Below, in pieces: positions 11,435-23,210 of a stretch of 64,000 bases of DNA (its first letter is position 1; each line of letters starts with the position of its first letter). The notes beneath the pieces are model-generated. The model did not search any database, was not told where the DNA came from, and was given only the letters and a program-made list of their open reading frames with translations. The stretch lies in contig OW799237.1 in NCBI GenBank assembly GCA_941918925.1, positions 71,975,626-72,039,625 on the forward strand. Direction: 5' to 3'. Source of the DNA: Phyto melanocephala. Its lineage: Eukaryota > Arthropoda > Insecta > Diptera > Rhinophoridae. A program made the translations under genes and the position numbers.

Positions 11435-12479
11435 TATTCTCATTAAATCTCATTAAATGCTGACCCAAACAAAGTGAGAAGTTTCAAGGCTAATTTTTCA
11501 ATTCTTTTAGTTCGAGTGTATGTGTGAGATTTTGTTCCATCTCACTGATGACATGAATATTACTAATGAAACTGTTTGTGCTATTGCTCCCAAATTATCT
11601 CTTTTTTGCATTGGTTTCCCTTTTACTTGTTAGTTAAAGGATCATCACCAAAGGCTGATGTCGAGCCGAAAATATTTCTCATGATCTTGTTACATAATGT
11701 AAAATACTTTGTATTGTTAACACAACGTCGAACCGCGGTCCGCCAGTTGGTGACCCCTGCTATAAAGAATGTATATTCTGAATCTTTATAGATAGATGAA
11801 TTGATTTAGTTAAGTCCATGTGTCCGTGTGTATGTTGAAATCAACTTTTTGAAGCCACCACGTGTACCTCTGGCTCTTATATGGTATAGATTCATCAAAT
11901 ATGCTTTCGAGGATTTTGCTATTAAAAGCCAGTTACGTGGGTACATTACGAGCTGAGATATGAGCGAAAGAACACATTTGTCTCTGTTTTTTACCCAAAA
12001 CAGTCAGATATGGCAGTTTTACTTAAAATTTACATTGACAATTGACCTTAAAACGATACAGTATTGCCAACTACCTCGTTTTATACTAGAATCTAGGGAT
12101 TTTTAGTTACTTTTTGTCCAATTTGTAGAAGAGGCATCATTAAAATTAAAAAAAAAAATACAGAAAATATCCATAGTTTTCTCTTTCTAACATTACCTTT
12201 TGCACTCTTTCAATCACAGATTAAGAAACGATGGAAAAAAGCAAATTTAATAAGGGCTTTAATATTGTCGATTTGCTAAAAAAAAGCAATTTGACAGTAG
12301 CACCAAATGATAGTCAGTTATGATTATTACATGGCGGTACAAACCTTGTGAAGGGTTTATAAGAATTGACACAGGCGAATAAAGCGCTCTTAGTTGTTTT
12401 TGATCTTGTTACATTTGAAAAATATGTCACTTACAATTTTAGATAACAACCATCTTGATTAGTTGTGAGTTTGAGCAAA

Positions 12480-13430
12480 ATAAATGGCGAAAAAGAAGTA
12501 TGTGCCAAAATTATACAAATTAAAAAAAAAGAAGAATTAAATTGATCTTACCAAAAATTGGCCAAAGAAATAAAGGTCTGCATTAAACTGTTTCCATTGT
12601 TACTAAATAGTATGAGGTAAACTTAACCATTGATAGGAAATCTTGTTCAGGAAGAAAAAATGATCTACATACATGTTGTTGATAAGGCCAATAAAACTGA
12701 AAGCATGTTGAAAAGAGCCTTAAACACATCTGGTAGAAAAGCAACCCGGCTAGCTCAGTGCTCGAACTATTTGGTGCAAGAAGTTGAAGCCAATGCTGGT
12801 TTGAAAATATATAAAGTTCAAAACAGTTCCATTCAGGAATGCTGGAAAAAAATTAAAAGGCAAAAAAAGAACACGGAAATTACAATCAAACTTCATCCGT
12901 TTGTAGTGGCAGATTTTTCACAGTTTCCGTGTCAAAATTATTATGTAGCTAATGCCCCAGCAAAATTTCTAAAAAATTCTTGGTATGACAGTGGTTACAG
13001 TGGGCTCTACAAATATATAGATAAAAACGACTACTTCCTTTGATAATAGAATACAACGTGTCAACATGTTTGTGGACCGATTAGACACCATGTCAGTATG
13101 GTTAGAAAGCTTTGCAGTGTTACAAAAACAATAAGATAGGCCAATCCTCCAAATTATCCGCAACTATGACCAGTGTAGAGATATTGGGCTCTTGTGAAAA
13201 GAAAATGGAAGAACACAAAAAGCTGTCTCATAAAATGGAAGATTTTAAAAATAGATTGTAAAGCGGCTTGAAAAAAGTGAAACATGTATCAAATCTCTAT
13301 TGAACAGTTTTCTAATTAATAAAATAGTTATAATTTCTGAGACCTGAAATATAATATCAATTAAGTAAAAAAATCGAAACTCTATCAACCGTTTCCAAAT
13401 TATTCTATTTGTTAAGATTTTTTAGATCTC
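12480..13430 (+). pseudogene. Ancient DD37E transposase relict
   Basis: A diverged third member of the DD37E family. Shared landmarks in order are a FSQFPCQNYYVA segment (compare FSQLPGRTYYVA), a frame reading PPNYPQL..RYWALVKRKWKNTK near 13148-13220, and a GATCTCATTT terminus near 13425, like the right terminal repeat of the younger copies. It starts about 12484 with ATGGCGAAAAAGAAG. Many stops and frameshifts are present and the first Asp region is lost. The left terminus was not found. Confidence 0.7.
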
Positions 13431-14488
13431 ATTTCTTATATTGGCTCATGTTCAATATTTCTCTGTTTTGTTTTTTTAATAATGAAGTAACTGTTTCACT
13501 GCTATATATTTTCAGTTTATTGTTTCGAATGAGTAAATACAAAAACCTGGATGTACATATTCCTTTAAGTATTAAAAACGAGTAGAAATGGAATTAAGCA
13601 AATATAAGTCAACGCTTTTGTGTATTTGTTATCTCATAACAAACAAATTGCTCTTTTTGTTATTTTTGTCTTTTTGCTGTAACTCTATGGTCTACGTATG
13701 TGTATGTGTGTATACGTATGCACTTTTCTAAAATATTTCCACACATTTTAAATGCTCTGATAGAAGTTACTATTGCTGATGTTGGTTATTGCTGCTACTG
13801 TTGATGTAACAAGAATATGTGCCACAGTTGTCATGACTGTGAAATACCACGTTTTAAATGCAATACATAAAATGAAACAATATGATATGTATTTACAAAA
13901 CTAAATTTGCTTTTCTTCTCAACATCATTTGCTCTCAACCAAACCCCCCTCTTCTGCTTGTCACTTGCTTTCACAAGTTCTTGCAAATTTGTTTAAGACA
14001 AAAAAAAAATTACATGGAATCAACAACTATTTGTGCAACGTAACAGTGAGATATACCGGATGCCAATTTATAGCGAGAAATGACAAAAAAACATATTGAA
14101 ATTCCTTTGAATAAAACAAACTGATATTTTTCATTTAGTGAAGTGTATAAATATTGCAGCGGCTATTTAGAATTTAGTAAATGGTATTTCAAATTGAAAC
14201 AACACAACGTTTATGTGTTGAGTTAAAAAAAAAACACACACATATTTTTGTGATTTGAAAAAAACTGCATATTTTTGACTATTTAATTACGACAAATTGA
14301 AATCATGTACTAAACCCATGTGTCCGTATGCAAAAAATCAATAATGTAGATTCCAAATGCATATCAGTTAATAAACCTTCATTAAGAAATCGTATCCAAA
14401 AACTGTATTTTATCTTTTATATGTTCTAACAAATATTTAACTCTTTTACTGGCAGTGGTATCATATTATTTTACCATATATCGTAACG
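13431..14488. other. AT-rich spacer
   Basis: No coding capacity, RNA gene or known repeat seen. Confidence 0.5.
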
Positions 14489-15716
14489 ATATATAAGAAG
14501 TAAAAGCAATATATTCGGCTGTTCCGTATATTTCATACCCACCACCAATTTCATGCACTTTTATAGCACAAAATGTATTATTTTGTTATTAAGAGTAATC
14601 GCTATGGAATAATCTACTTCTTCTAAAAAATTTATTACTTTCCTTGTGTAACTTCGCTGTCAGTAAAATGTTTTCGTCAATTTAGTCTTCCAGTGAAAGT
14701 GGGCGTTAAAGTAGGCCTGTTTCCGTTAATAAATACAATTCAGATGTTTCAATTTAGTCCTTTATTCTTTCAAAAACTTTGTCCATAGAGATTTTATATG
14801 AATTTAAGAAAACCCGTTATATGAGAGGTAGGCGTTAAAGTGGGCGTGTCACCTAAATTTTCATTGATATTGACCAGCAGGATATATGTTGCAAATTTCA
14901 TCATCATACCTCTAATTTTGTCGGTTTTATGAGCTTTTAAGTTTCATTAACAGTAGATAACGTGAAAAGTGGGCGTTGTAGAAGGCGTGTCGAAGTTGTT
15001 TTTGCTAATAAATACAGCTTAGATATTTCAATATAGTCCCTTATAATTCCACAATCTTTAGTTATAGAGACATTATATGAATTTGAGATAAAACGTTATA
15101 TGGGAGATGGGTTTAAAAGTGGGCGTGTCACATTTATTTTACATTAAAACAAAGCCTTTGACCAAAGAGCAACGTTTGCGAAATTTCTGAATCATACATC
15201 TAATTTTGTCAGTTTTATTACGTTTTAAATTTTGAATACACCCAAAAAATACACTGTGCGATATAAATTTTCGGACATTTTGATTTATAACTCCCTTTCT
15301 AATGAATAGATTTCAGCAATTTTCGAGGAAAACACTTTTTTTACTCAAGAAATATGCATTTGAAATGTCATGGCTCTACGTTAGTGCGTTTATTCACAAG
15401 TGCTTTTATTTCGATGTTGGAGGGACACGGTTTTTTCGACCTACTCCTGCATTACGAGCTATAACTCTCTTCCCAATATTCCGATTTCAATACCAAACAG
15501 ACCTTGTGTATAAGAAATATTCTGGCAAAATTTGAGCCCCCTAGCTTTTTCGGTCCGACCTCTATCGTGCTTTCAACAGACGGATGGACATAGATCGTCA
15601 TCAAATCAAACCCCGATTCAGAATATATATACTTTATGGGGTCTAAAATGGATATTTCAATGTGTTACAAACGGAATGACAAAATGAATATTTTTTTGGT
15701 GGCGACTATAAAAACG
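14489..15716 (+). repeat. Mini-me-like family B copy 1
   Basis: Starts AGTAAAAGCAATATATTCGG with a decayed hairpin, then ATACCCACCACC. Repeated GTGGGCGTTAAAGTAGGCGT-type stretches, a GACGGATGGACATAG block, the core TATATACTTTATGGGGTCTA and an end TTTTTTTGGTGGCGACTATAAAAA follow. The structure parallels family A, with ACCACC in place of TTCACA in the subterminal inverted repeat. The frame at 15302-15535 is inside this repeat and is not a gene. Confidence 0.8.
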
Positions 15717-15889
15717 ATTAAAAGTCCGTCCGGGATTCCTCTGTTAACAGATTTTATTTGTTTTTACATGAATTTATTTACTCTGTTTTATCTTAAGTTA
15801 TTTCAATAGTAAATTGTGATCAAAACTTGACTTATGGTATTAATTCTAATAAAAGAAGTATTTTAAGATATTAAAAATTGTTTTTTTTT

Positions 15890-16262
15890 CTGGTTTAAAA
15901 ATTACGTGAAAATACTGGCTCGGCAGGCTCTCCATCTTTTACCGAAATTCTCAGTCACGTTTTTTTAATAACCTATTGTCAATGGTGGATATCTGCTCGA
16001 TAGTATTGTTTTTAAGCTTTTGAACTGTTATGGATTTATAGCTGTGCACTTTTGAGTTTAAAAAATCCGACAAAAAATAGTCTAAAGGTGTTAAATCTCA
16101 CGATTATGGTGGCCAATTTATTTGTCTTCTACGAGAGATAATGGGATTTTCAAACTTTTCTTTTTGAAGATGTGTGGTACCACATATTCCCTACGTCAAA
16201 ATCATTAATTTTAAGCCACTCGCTGTAGCCATTTTGTCTATTGGAACTTTTTTGGTTTGATT
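15890..16262 (-). pseudogene. DD41D-type mariner-like transposase relict, C-terminal half
   Basis: On the minus strand broken frames read MWYHTSSKRKV, RDLTPLDYFLSDFLNSKVHSY and LKNNTIEQISTIDNRLL. These follow the family order RSPDLTPLDFFLWGYLK then LKxNIxxEIxxI. Only the catalytic C-terminal part remains and no ends were found. Confidence 0.65.
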
Positions 16263-18536
16263 CAGTAAAAAATGAAAAATTCCTAAATTTGAAGGAATAA
16301 TCAAGAGTTTTTTTTTTTAACAGAAATGGCTATTCAAATAACAAGATTTGTTATTTGTTTTCTAAAAAGACTTATTTTTTTGCTTTTTTGGTTTTTTGTG
16401 AACATTTTTTTAATGCGAAAAAATGATTAGTGACATGGCAATACCAAAAATGCTCAGTAAGATTTGCCATTTCACCAGGAATTGTTTGTAAATCATTGCA
16501 TTTTATTATTAAAATTCGGACTGTGTAAGAAATATGAGTCGTAAATTACGTTTATTTATAATTTTTGGCTCAGAATTGTCCAATTTAGTGTGAAAAGCAA
16601 CCACGGCCTGCCAAAAGATGCACTGTTTTGTGCGGTTTGTGGGCCAGCGGAATTTTGCGAAATTGATCTCCTGAGAAACGCCAAACGATATAAAAAATAC
16701 CACAATTTTTATTCTGATTTTACATGTGCGTGAAGTTTTATTTGCACTTACAAACAAATAGTGCTTTGGTTAGTTCAGCTAAATTCGCTAGATTTCCCGC
16801 TTATAGCTAAAACATATTTTTTCCCGCTAAACGGGCTTTGAAAGCCCTAGATTTGACAGGAAAATTACATCACTGCTGAATATCGAATTCGATACGATTA
16901 TCTTTAAAACAAGTTAGTGAATCCCAATACTGAGCAATGTTGTAGATTTGTGTTTACAATTACTGCAATCACAGGGTGTCCTAACATGTCATATTGTCAC
17001 AATGTTCTAGGATTTCACAGTAGTTTAAAAAATTGTTATTGCTTTTCAAGTAAAAATTGTCCTAAAATAATACTTCTGTGTATGGTATGTTAGTTGTGCT
17101 GATACCTGCGGCGAACGGTTAAGAATCTGCTTATCCGAGCCGTCTGTAATATTTGTAAATCGCCCCTCCGATATCCGTTAAAAAGATCTGTTTCAAACAA
17201 TTTTGCAAAATCCGCGATTTAGATTTGACATATCACACACTTAGTTATGAAGGTTCGTTTACAACAGTCATATTTTTCTATGTTTTTATTTTAGAACATT
17301 TGAATTAAGGACATCATGTGAATAAGTACAGTAAATGTTCTGACAATATTGTAAAAAAGAGATGTAAAACGCTCATTTAGCGTTATCATTTTTTAATATT
17401 GTGACGATATTTTTAATTCGCTAAACTGTATGTTGTACCGTTGTTCATAATACCCCCATTAACGTCCGGATAGCATCAAACTAATTGTATTTTTGTGCCT
17501 GTGTTACTGACTATATCTCTTAATTTATACTAAATAAAATTACAATTTATTATTCGTCTGTGCGTAACATAAAAATATTGAAATCAATTTACCATAAAAA
17601 CGTTTTAAATAAATCAAACTTTTTATCTGTATTTTATTACAAACAGATGTTAATTGAAATTTATTCAAGAGATTTACAGATTTTGAAAGTGTCCTTTAGA
17701 CAGCACATATCCTTGCTGTTGCGTTTGCTTGATGATTGGCTGCTTGCTAATGAAAAACACGACTATTAAATTGAATGGTTATTAATGTCTGCCTTAGTTT
17801 GTCTGGACTTTTCTTTAAAAATCTTCAACATGTTGATGACCTTGACACAAAGTTTTATGTTTCATTAGCTACAAAACTTTCATGTGGTTGTGGGAAAATC
17901 TTTATTAAATGGAAGCTCGTGTTTGGCTTAGGTAGCTTATGTGTGTGTTTAAGGATAAAATGCGAAATTTTTTATTTAAAATTTTTTCTTTATTCTTTTC
18001 TTAAATGTTATAAATTTAATTAACAAGAGAGTATCAGCTCGAAATTTTAAATTTACAGTAGAGGACAAAAACTGCTCGTTGTAACATTTTAAGTGTCTGT
18101 GAAAATTCAAATACAGCATTGCAAACAAATTCCCTTAAAAATATATATTTAACTTGTATTTCTTAAAAATTTGTTATAAACGAATGTGTAAAAACAATTT
18201 TTTTTATTAACTACCATTCTTTTACTTCTTGATTTAAAATAATATAACTGTTATCAAGAAAATAGTATCAACTCAAAATTCAACAAAATTAATATAAAAC
18301 CATTTATACATTTTTTAATTGAATAAGGATTCAACTCAAAATAATACCTTTTACATAAAAAAAACGTTGTCTTGCCATATAAATTATTTCTAGGAAATAT
18401 TTTTTTAGTCCAATAAAAATAACCAACTTACTCTGAGTACATTGAAAAAAACGTAAACCATTTGTGTTCTACGGTACGCTGATCTATCTTAGTTAAAAAT
18501 TTCTCAAAGTTGTTACGTTATTTAGGTGAGGCATAA
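16263..18536. other. Sequence without recognised genes
   Basis: Short frames at 16509-16757 (minus), 17560-17769 and 17775-18023 (plus) have no recognisable domain and no splice or promoter context. I see nothing to support them. Confidence 0.45.
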
Positions 18537-18842
18537 ATTGTCCCTTGGGGTGAGTCACCCTAAATATTTAGGAGTGTGAAATACAGTGTGCGTTAAAGTA
18601 GGCGTGAAAAAAAAGTATCCTATTAATCATACCAGAGTCTTAGGTTTATTTTGTGAAAATTTCAAGAAGATCGGTCCAGCAGTCTGATCTAAAAAAGGCG
18701 TGGCGTCGGGATGTATGAGAGATAGATGTTGACCGATTCTCAGATATACTGGATATGCACACAAAATTTCATGAAAATCGGTGGAGCCATTTCGGAGTAG
18801 TTTAATAACAAACACCGCAACACGATAATTTTATATATTAGA
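18537..18842. repeat. Probable interspersed repeat fragment
   Basis: Contains GGCGTTAAAGTAGGCGTG-like and GAAAATCGGTGGAGCCATTT-type text. This style is typical of dispersed insect repeats and partly resembles family B interiors. Boundaries are uncertain. Confidence 0.4.
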
Positions 18843-19439
18843 TGTATGAAATTTTTTTAAAAAACTTTTTTATCAACTCAAAATAATACTATTTTGAGTA
18901 TTAACTGAAAAATCACAAAAATAATCACTACTTGATTTTTAAGGTGAAAATTTTACAATGGATAGATATTAATGTTGTAAGTTGATTTTTCGCCAAACTG
19001 AACTTTTCTAAGTTTTAAGTTAATACAATCTTGTTGATAAAGTGCGATATTTAATATTAACTTTCATGTGAATGGTGGAAAACCAAACAGATCTTTAAAT
19101 TTGAAATTTAAATTTCTATCCGTTCTTAATTTGGATTTTTTTGAAACTATGTTCACGTAAAATCCGATCCGATACCTCTTTATTTCTTGGCACCAATTTT
19201 TTTATTCGAAAGATTTAAATATGTTATTAATATTTGAAAGTAATTTAAGGCATGTGATCACCAAATTAGTCTTGATGATGCTCATTCTGGACGTAATGTC
19301 TTGGGTCATATATTCTTATTATTGTTGCTGATTCATCAGTATAATCCAGTAACTTGGTCCCATAAGAAATAATCAAAAGATATATTTCCAGGAATCAACT
19401 TATCGGCAAATTTTGATTTAAGTTAACCGATGGTTAACA
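18843..19439. other. AT-rich sequence, possibly decayed mariner-like DNA
   Basis: Weak similarity to mariner-like text continues left of 19440 on the minus strand but is too eroded to annotate. Confidence 0.35.
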
Positions 19440-19700
19440 TATCTCTGATCATTTTCATCCATATTTACAAACAAAAAATAATTGACTAATGTGCGGTAAC
19501 GGTTTCCATTGACCGTAACGCGAGTTTGGAATTAACTTTTGAAGTATGATGCCACCAGCATGTAAACCACAATGAATGGTGCAGTTTTCTGGATGTAGTG
19601 AGGTCTATAGGGTCTCTTGTGGATTGGTCTTACTCTATATGTGTCAACTTAAAAAACCTGTTTAGCCAAGAAAGAGGCATATCAATGACTGATTTTTAAA
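19440..19700 (-). pseudogene. DD41D-type mariner-like transposase fragment
   Basis: Minus-strand frames read LHPENCTIHCGLHAGGIIL and then TVNGNRYRTLVNYFL. These match the LHPExVTVWCGxxAGGIIGPYFF and TVNGxRYRxMLxxFL blocks between the first two catalytic residues of the family. Frameshifted. Confidence 0.6.
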
Positions 19701-19902
19701 GTAAATTTGGATTATTTGATTTGATGTCCATGTTTAAGCGTCAATGATTACTAGTGTATACTGATCATAAATATCAAAAAGTGAATTCTGTTTTGTACTT
19801 CGTTTAATAGAATTTCATAATATGACTTTCTGGTCAATGTAATCCGAATATCGGAAAACTAATGCGACATCCCCCTTTAACGTTTATCACCAATATAAGT
19901 CT

Positions 19903-20680
19903 TTTTATACACGCCACCAAAAAAATGGTGGAAGTCATTCCGTTTGTAACACAATGAAAAATCAATTTTAGAACCCACAAAGTACATATTTTCTGAGTTA
20001 GGGTTTCATTTTATGACGACCTATCTTTGTCCGTCCGTCTGTCTATCTGTTGAAAGCTCGATAGAGGTCGGACCGAGAAATCTTGGAGGCTTAAACTTTG
20101 CCAGAATATTTCGTATACACAAGGTTTGTTTGGTATTAAAAATGGGTTAAATCGGAATATCAGGAAGAGAGTTAAAGCTCGTAATGCTCTATGCGTTAGG
20201 AAAGGATTAGTAGATCAAAATGTACGAAAATTTATACCGCACAGTGTATTTTTTGATCCCAAAGCTAGCAAATATTGCTTTTCGGTCATAGGCTTTGCAA
20301 TAACGAAAAATCAATGTGACACGCCCACTTTTACGCGCACCTCCCATATAACGCTTTATCTTAAATTCATATAATTTCTCTCTGGACAAAGATTTGAAAA
20401 GAATATAGGACTATTTTGAAATATTTTAGTTGTATTTAACTATATTGACACTCCTACCTTAACGCCCACTTTAATTGAGAGACTAAATTTACGAAAATAT
20501 TTTAATAGCAAAACGAAGGTACACAAAGAAAGTGATACATATTTTACTATAAAGAGATTTTTTCATAGCGATTACTGTTAATAACAAAATAATAAATTTT
20601 GTGCTCAACCAAATTGGTGGTGGGTATAAAAAATTTGGCACAGCACAGAATATAGTGCTTTTACTTGCTGAAATTGATAT
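19903..20680 (-). repeat. Mini-me-like family B copy 2
   Basis: Inverted copy from TATACACGCCACCAAAAAAA to GGTGGTGGGTATAAAAAATT and a hairpin-like GGCACAGCACAGAATATAGTGCTTTTACTTG end. The frames at 20126-20374 and 20489-20689 are inside it. Confidence 0.75.
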
Positions 20681-20932
20681 ATTTTCCACGTTTTAATGTC
20701 TGTAGTAGAATTCAGTAGCAGAACTTATTTTGACCATCTACTCCAACCACCTCCTATTTTTTTTTATATTGTTAAAGACTTAAAAATAATATGTGAATCT
20801 GTTTTTTGGTTGTAAAAGTGTAATAAATAAATGGGCAGATTATAAGTGCGACATGCTCATCTTTACGCCGAGCAAAATGTCAAACCAAAATTTTACTTGT
20901 ATGTGTTAGTTAAACAAAATTTTGCAATACTA

Positions 20933-21483
20933 AAGGGTCCGTAAAATAACTTTTTTTTTTTAAATGCTATAAAAAAAATTGTAGTTTCGGCTGTGTGGCA
21001 CGTAGCGCCGTCCTGTTGAAACCAAATGTTGCCAATATCCTCCTCTTCAATTTTTGTGAACAAAAATTCGTTCAACATGGCCCGATAACGTTCGCCATTG
21101 ACTACGGCCACTCGTTGCTAATTTTCAAAGAAAAATGGCCCAGTTATGCCTCTCGACCAAAATCCGCACCAAACAGTGACTCGTTTTGGGTGTATCGGCT
21201 TTTCAATGTATGCGTGCTGGTTTTCTGTGCCCCAAATGCGACAATTTTGCATGTTTACATACCGGCCAAGATCAAAATGAGCTTCATTTGAAAAGATGAT
21301 TTTTTTGGCAAAATCGGCCAAAGTAATGTCGCAATATTTTCCAGCGTTGTTCAAGCGTATACACAACCATATTCGTTCAGCGGAAGGATAAAGCTAATTA
21401 TCTGTCAAATCAGACATGAGCTAAGTGTTACCATTCACGAAATAAGCACTAGTTGAAAAAAAAACGTTAGATGGCGGACCCCT
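20933..21483 (-). mobile_element. Non-autonomous DD41D-family element, copy M1
   Basis: A 551-bp element between TA dinucleotides (20931-20932 and 21484-21485). The terminal repeats are AAGGGTCCGTAAAATAAC on the left and, from the right, AAGGGGTCCGCCATCTAACG. The minus strand encodes the central transposase only: FSNEAHFDLGRYV with the first catalytic residue position, RVTVWCGFWSRGITGPFFFEN, VVNGERYRAMLNEFL and FQQDGATCHTAE. Both the DNA-binding N-terminus and the C-terminus with the third catalytic residue are deleted. The deletion endpoints match copy M2. Confidence 0.85.
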
Positions 21484-22414
21484 TATCAGAGAAGTGGGAA
21501 GGGACACGCCCATAAAAAATAAATATTCTTTTTAACCACATCTACATACCTGATTATTATTATTTATATACTATTTAGTCAATCCCACACATAGTAAATT
21601 CTGCTTTCTAACTATGTATCTCTTCTAACTTCAGTTTCTGTGAAAATACAACATTGTGATAAAAAAAAAATTAGCAGCACTACTACAATGGAAGAAATAC
21701 TGGTTTCATTTTAAAACCAAATATGAGGAAATCAATATAAGGCAATAATTAATAGCACATCTAATTAAAACAAAGCAATTAGTAAATATCTTAGTATAAA
21801 GAGATTTTATTTCTGTGGTGACAGTTATTAAAATAATACATAAATATTATAGCATAAAAGTACTGATCAATATTAGTGGTGGGTATTAAAAATTCGTCGC
21901 AGCACAAATTTCTTCCCTTACGCACTGCTAAAATAAAGTTGCTCTTAGTACGGGAGATGTATAAAAAAATCGCTATTTTGAACGAAACTTTCTCTTTTCT
22001 ACTGCGTACGCTTTCGTGTGCCAACAAGTTTACCCGTAGCATATTCAGAAATACTATGTGGTAAGCGGAAAATGTCACTACTTACAAAATTTCAAACAGA
22101 CTTTGTGGAGAATAGTATTCTAACATGTTTTTAGTTATTTTATTTATTTCTTTGCAAACACAGCTTTATTAGTAGTATGACTTGTTATTGGCGTCTTAAA
22201 AAATATATATTTTTCAAAATCATCACATTTCATAATCGATGTGTCTCTTCAAATTCTTTAATCCAAACGTGTACTAGCAGATTCCCATTACCATTAATTT
22301 TAATTTTTTTAATTTTTTGTTTGCAAGTTTTATTTACTTCTTCTTAAATGTTAGTTTTTAATTTTTATAAATGTCTTCCAAACAAGTTGAAATCATAACA
22401 ACATAATATAAACA
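21484..22414. other. AT-rich spacer with a family B end fragment
   Basis: A decayed family B end (GGTGGTGGGTATTAAAAATT, about 21790-21910, minus) is present. Nothing else was recognised. Confidence 0.45.
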
Positions 22415-22700
22415 ATGTTTTCGGCGCTGAAATACGCTTTGGAACTGTTTTCTCGCATTCAATCAGCTTTGCGCTCTGAACAGCTCTGCGCCCACTATGA
22501 CCTGTTCGCGTTTATTTGTACTTATTTGTATAGTACTAGTGTTCTCGCATTGTTTCTCGCAATAAGCGTCAGTCGGCTGGGCTCGGCAACAAGCGGCCAC
22601 TGTGTTCTCACCCTAATTCGTTTTGCACTACATCCAATTTCTTTCGCTGGGTATATATAACGTATACGTAATATATAATTGTAATGTTATATTCATTACG
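22415..22700 (+). other. GC-richer block with TATA-like motif (possible LTR or promoter)
   Basis: An 81-codon open frame (22415-22660) lies in unusually GC-rich sequence for this window, with repeated TCTCGCATT and a GGGTATATATAACG motif at 22650-22663. The encoded protein is not recognisable. Composition and the TATA motif would fit a solo LTR or a promoter, but no TG..CA ends or target duplication were found. Confidence 0.3.
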
Positions 22701-22854
22701 CATACGCATAAGTATGAGTAAAAAACTATATGGATTTTAATGCAAACGGTACACAGTGAGACAACGCCGGCATTAAATACAAGGAGTAATTGCAGAGTTC
22801 TGAAATTTTGCACAGGTTACTTTTGAGACAATTCCAGTTTAAAAAAAAAAAATT

Positions 22855-23210
22855 AAGAAAATTCGCCCCCTTTACGCCCACCTCCCATACAATCGAAATT
22901 TGTAAAATGCCGTATTGTCCGTAATACTTAAGGGATAACTTTAAATTTTGGTATACTTGAATGTTATATTGTTACAAACATTATCGGAATAAAGTTTTGG
23001 ACTTTGGCCCACTTTTACCCCCACCCCCCATACAACCTCAACATAAAAAGTGCCATATTTTCTAAAATATTTTAGGTAAAATCTTCAAATTTGATATTAT
23101 TATTATTTATATAATTTAAAATGTTTCATGCAAAAATTACAATAACACGCCCACTCTTACACCCACTTCCCATTAAAATGCAATAAAAAAGAACAATTTT
23201 TTTCATTCTA
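22855..23210. repeat. Family B-like interior fragment
   Basis: Three successive blocks of the type ACGCCCACCTCCCATACAA, spaced about 130-150 bases, resemble the CACGCCCACTTTAACGCCC repeats inside family B copies. Hairpin ends are missing. Confidence 0.5.

Larger units (their letters stand above)
9882..11759. mobile_element. Non-autonomous hAT element (interrupted by DD37E copy 1)
   Basis: Ends are CAGCAGTCACAAACTA on the left and, on the complementary strand from the right, CAGGGGTCACCAACTG. These imperfect repeats are of the hAT type (CAGNGGTC). Both sides carry the identical 8-bp duplication CTATAAAG (9874-9881 and 11760-11767), the target length of hAT elements. Without the DD37E insert the element is about 608 bp and has no recognisable transposase, so it is non-autonomous or internally deleted. 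Confidence 0.85.
9803..12402 (-). repeat. Old mini-me copy interrupted by the hAT element
   Basis: Left part (9803-9881) is a degraded start ACCCTTCACAC...GACCCTATAAAG. The right part (11760-12402) continues with GTATATTCTGA, GTGTGTATGTTGAAATCAACTTTTTGAAG, a GAGATATGAGC block, and an end like AAGCGCTCTTAGTTGTTTTT. The hAT element split the conserved core. Confidence 0.8.
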
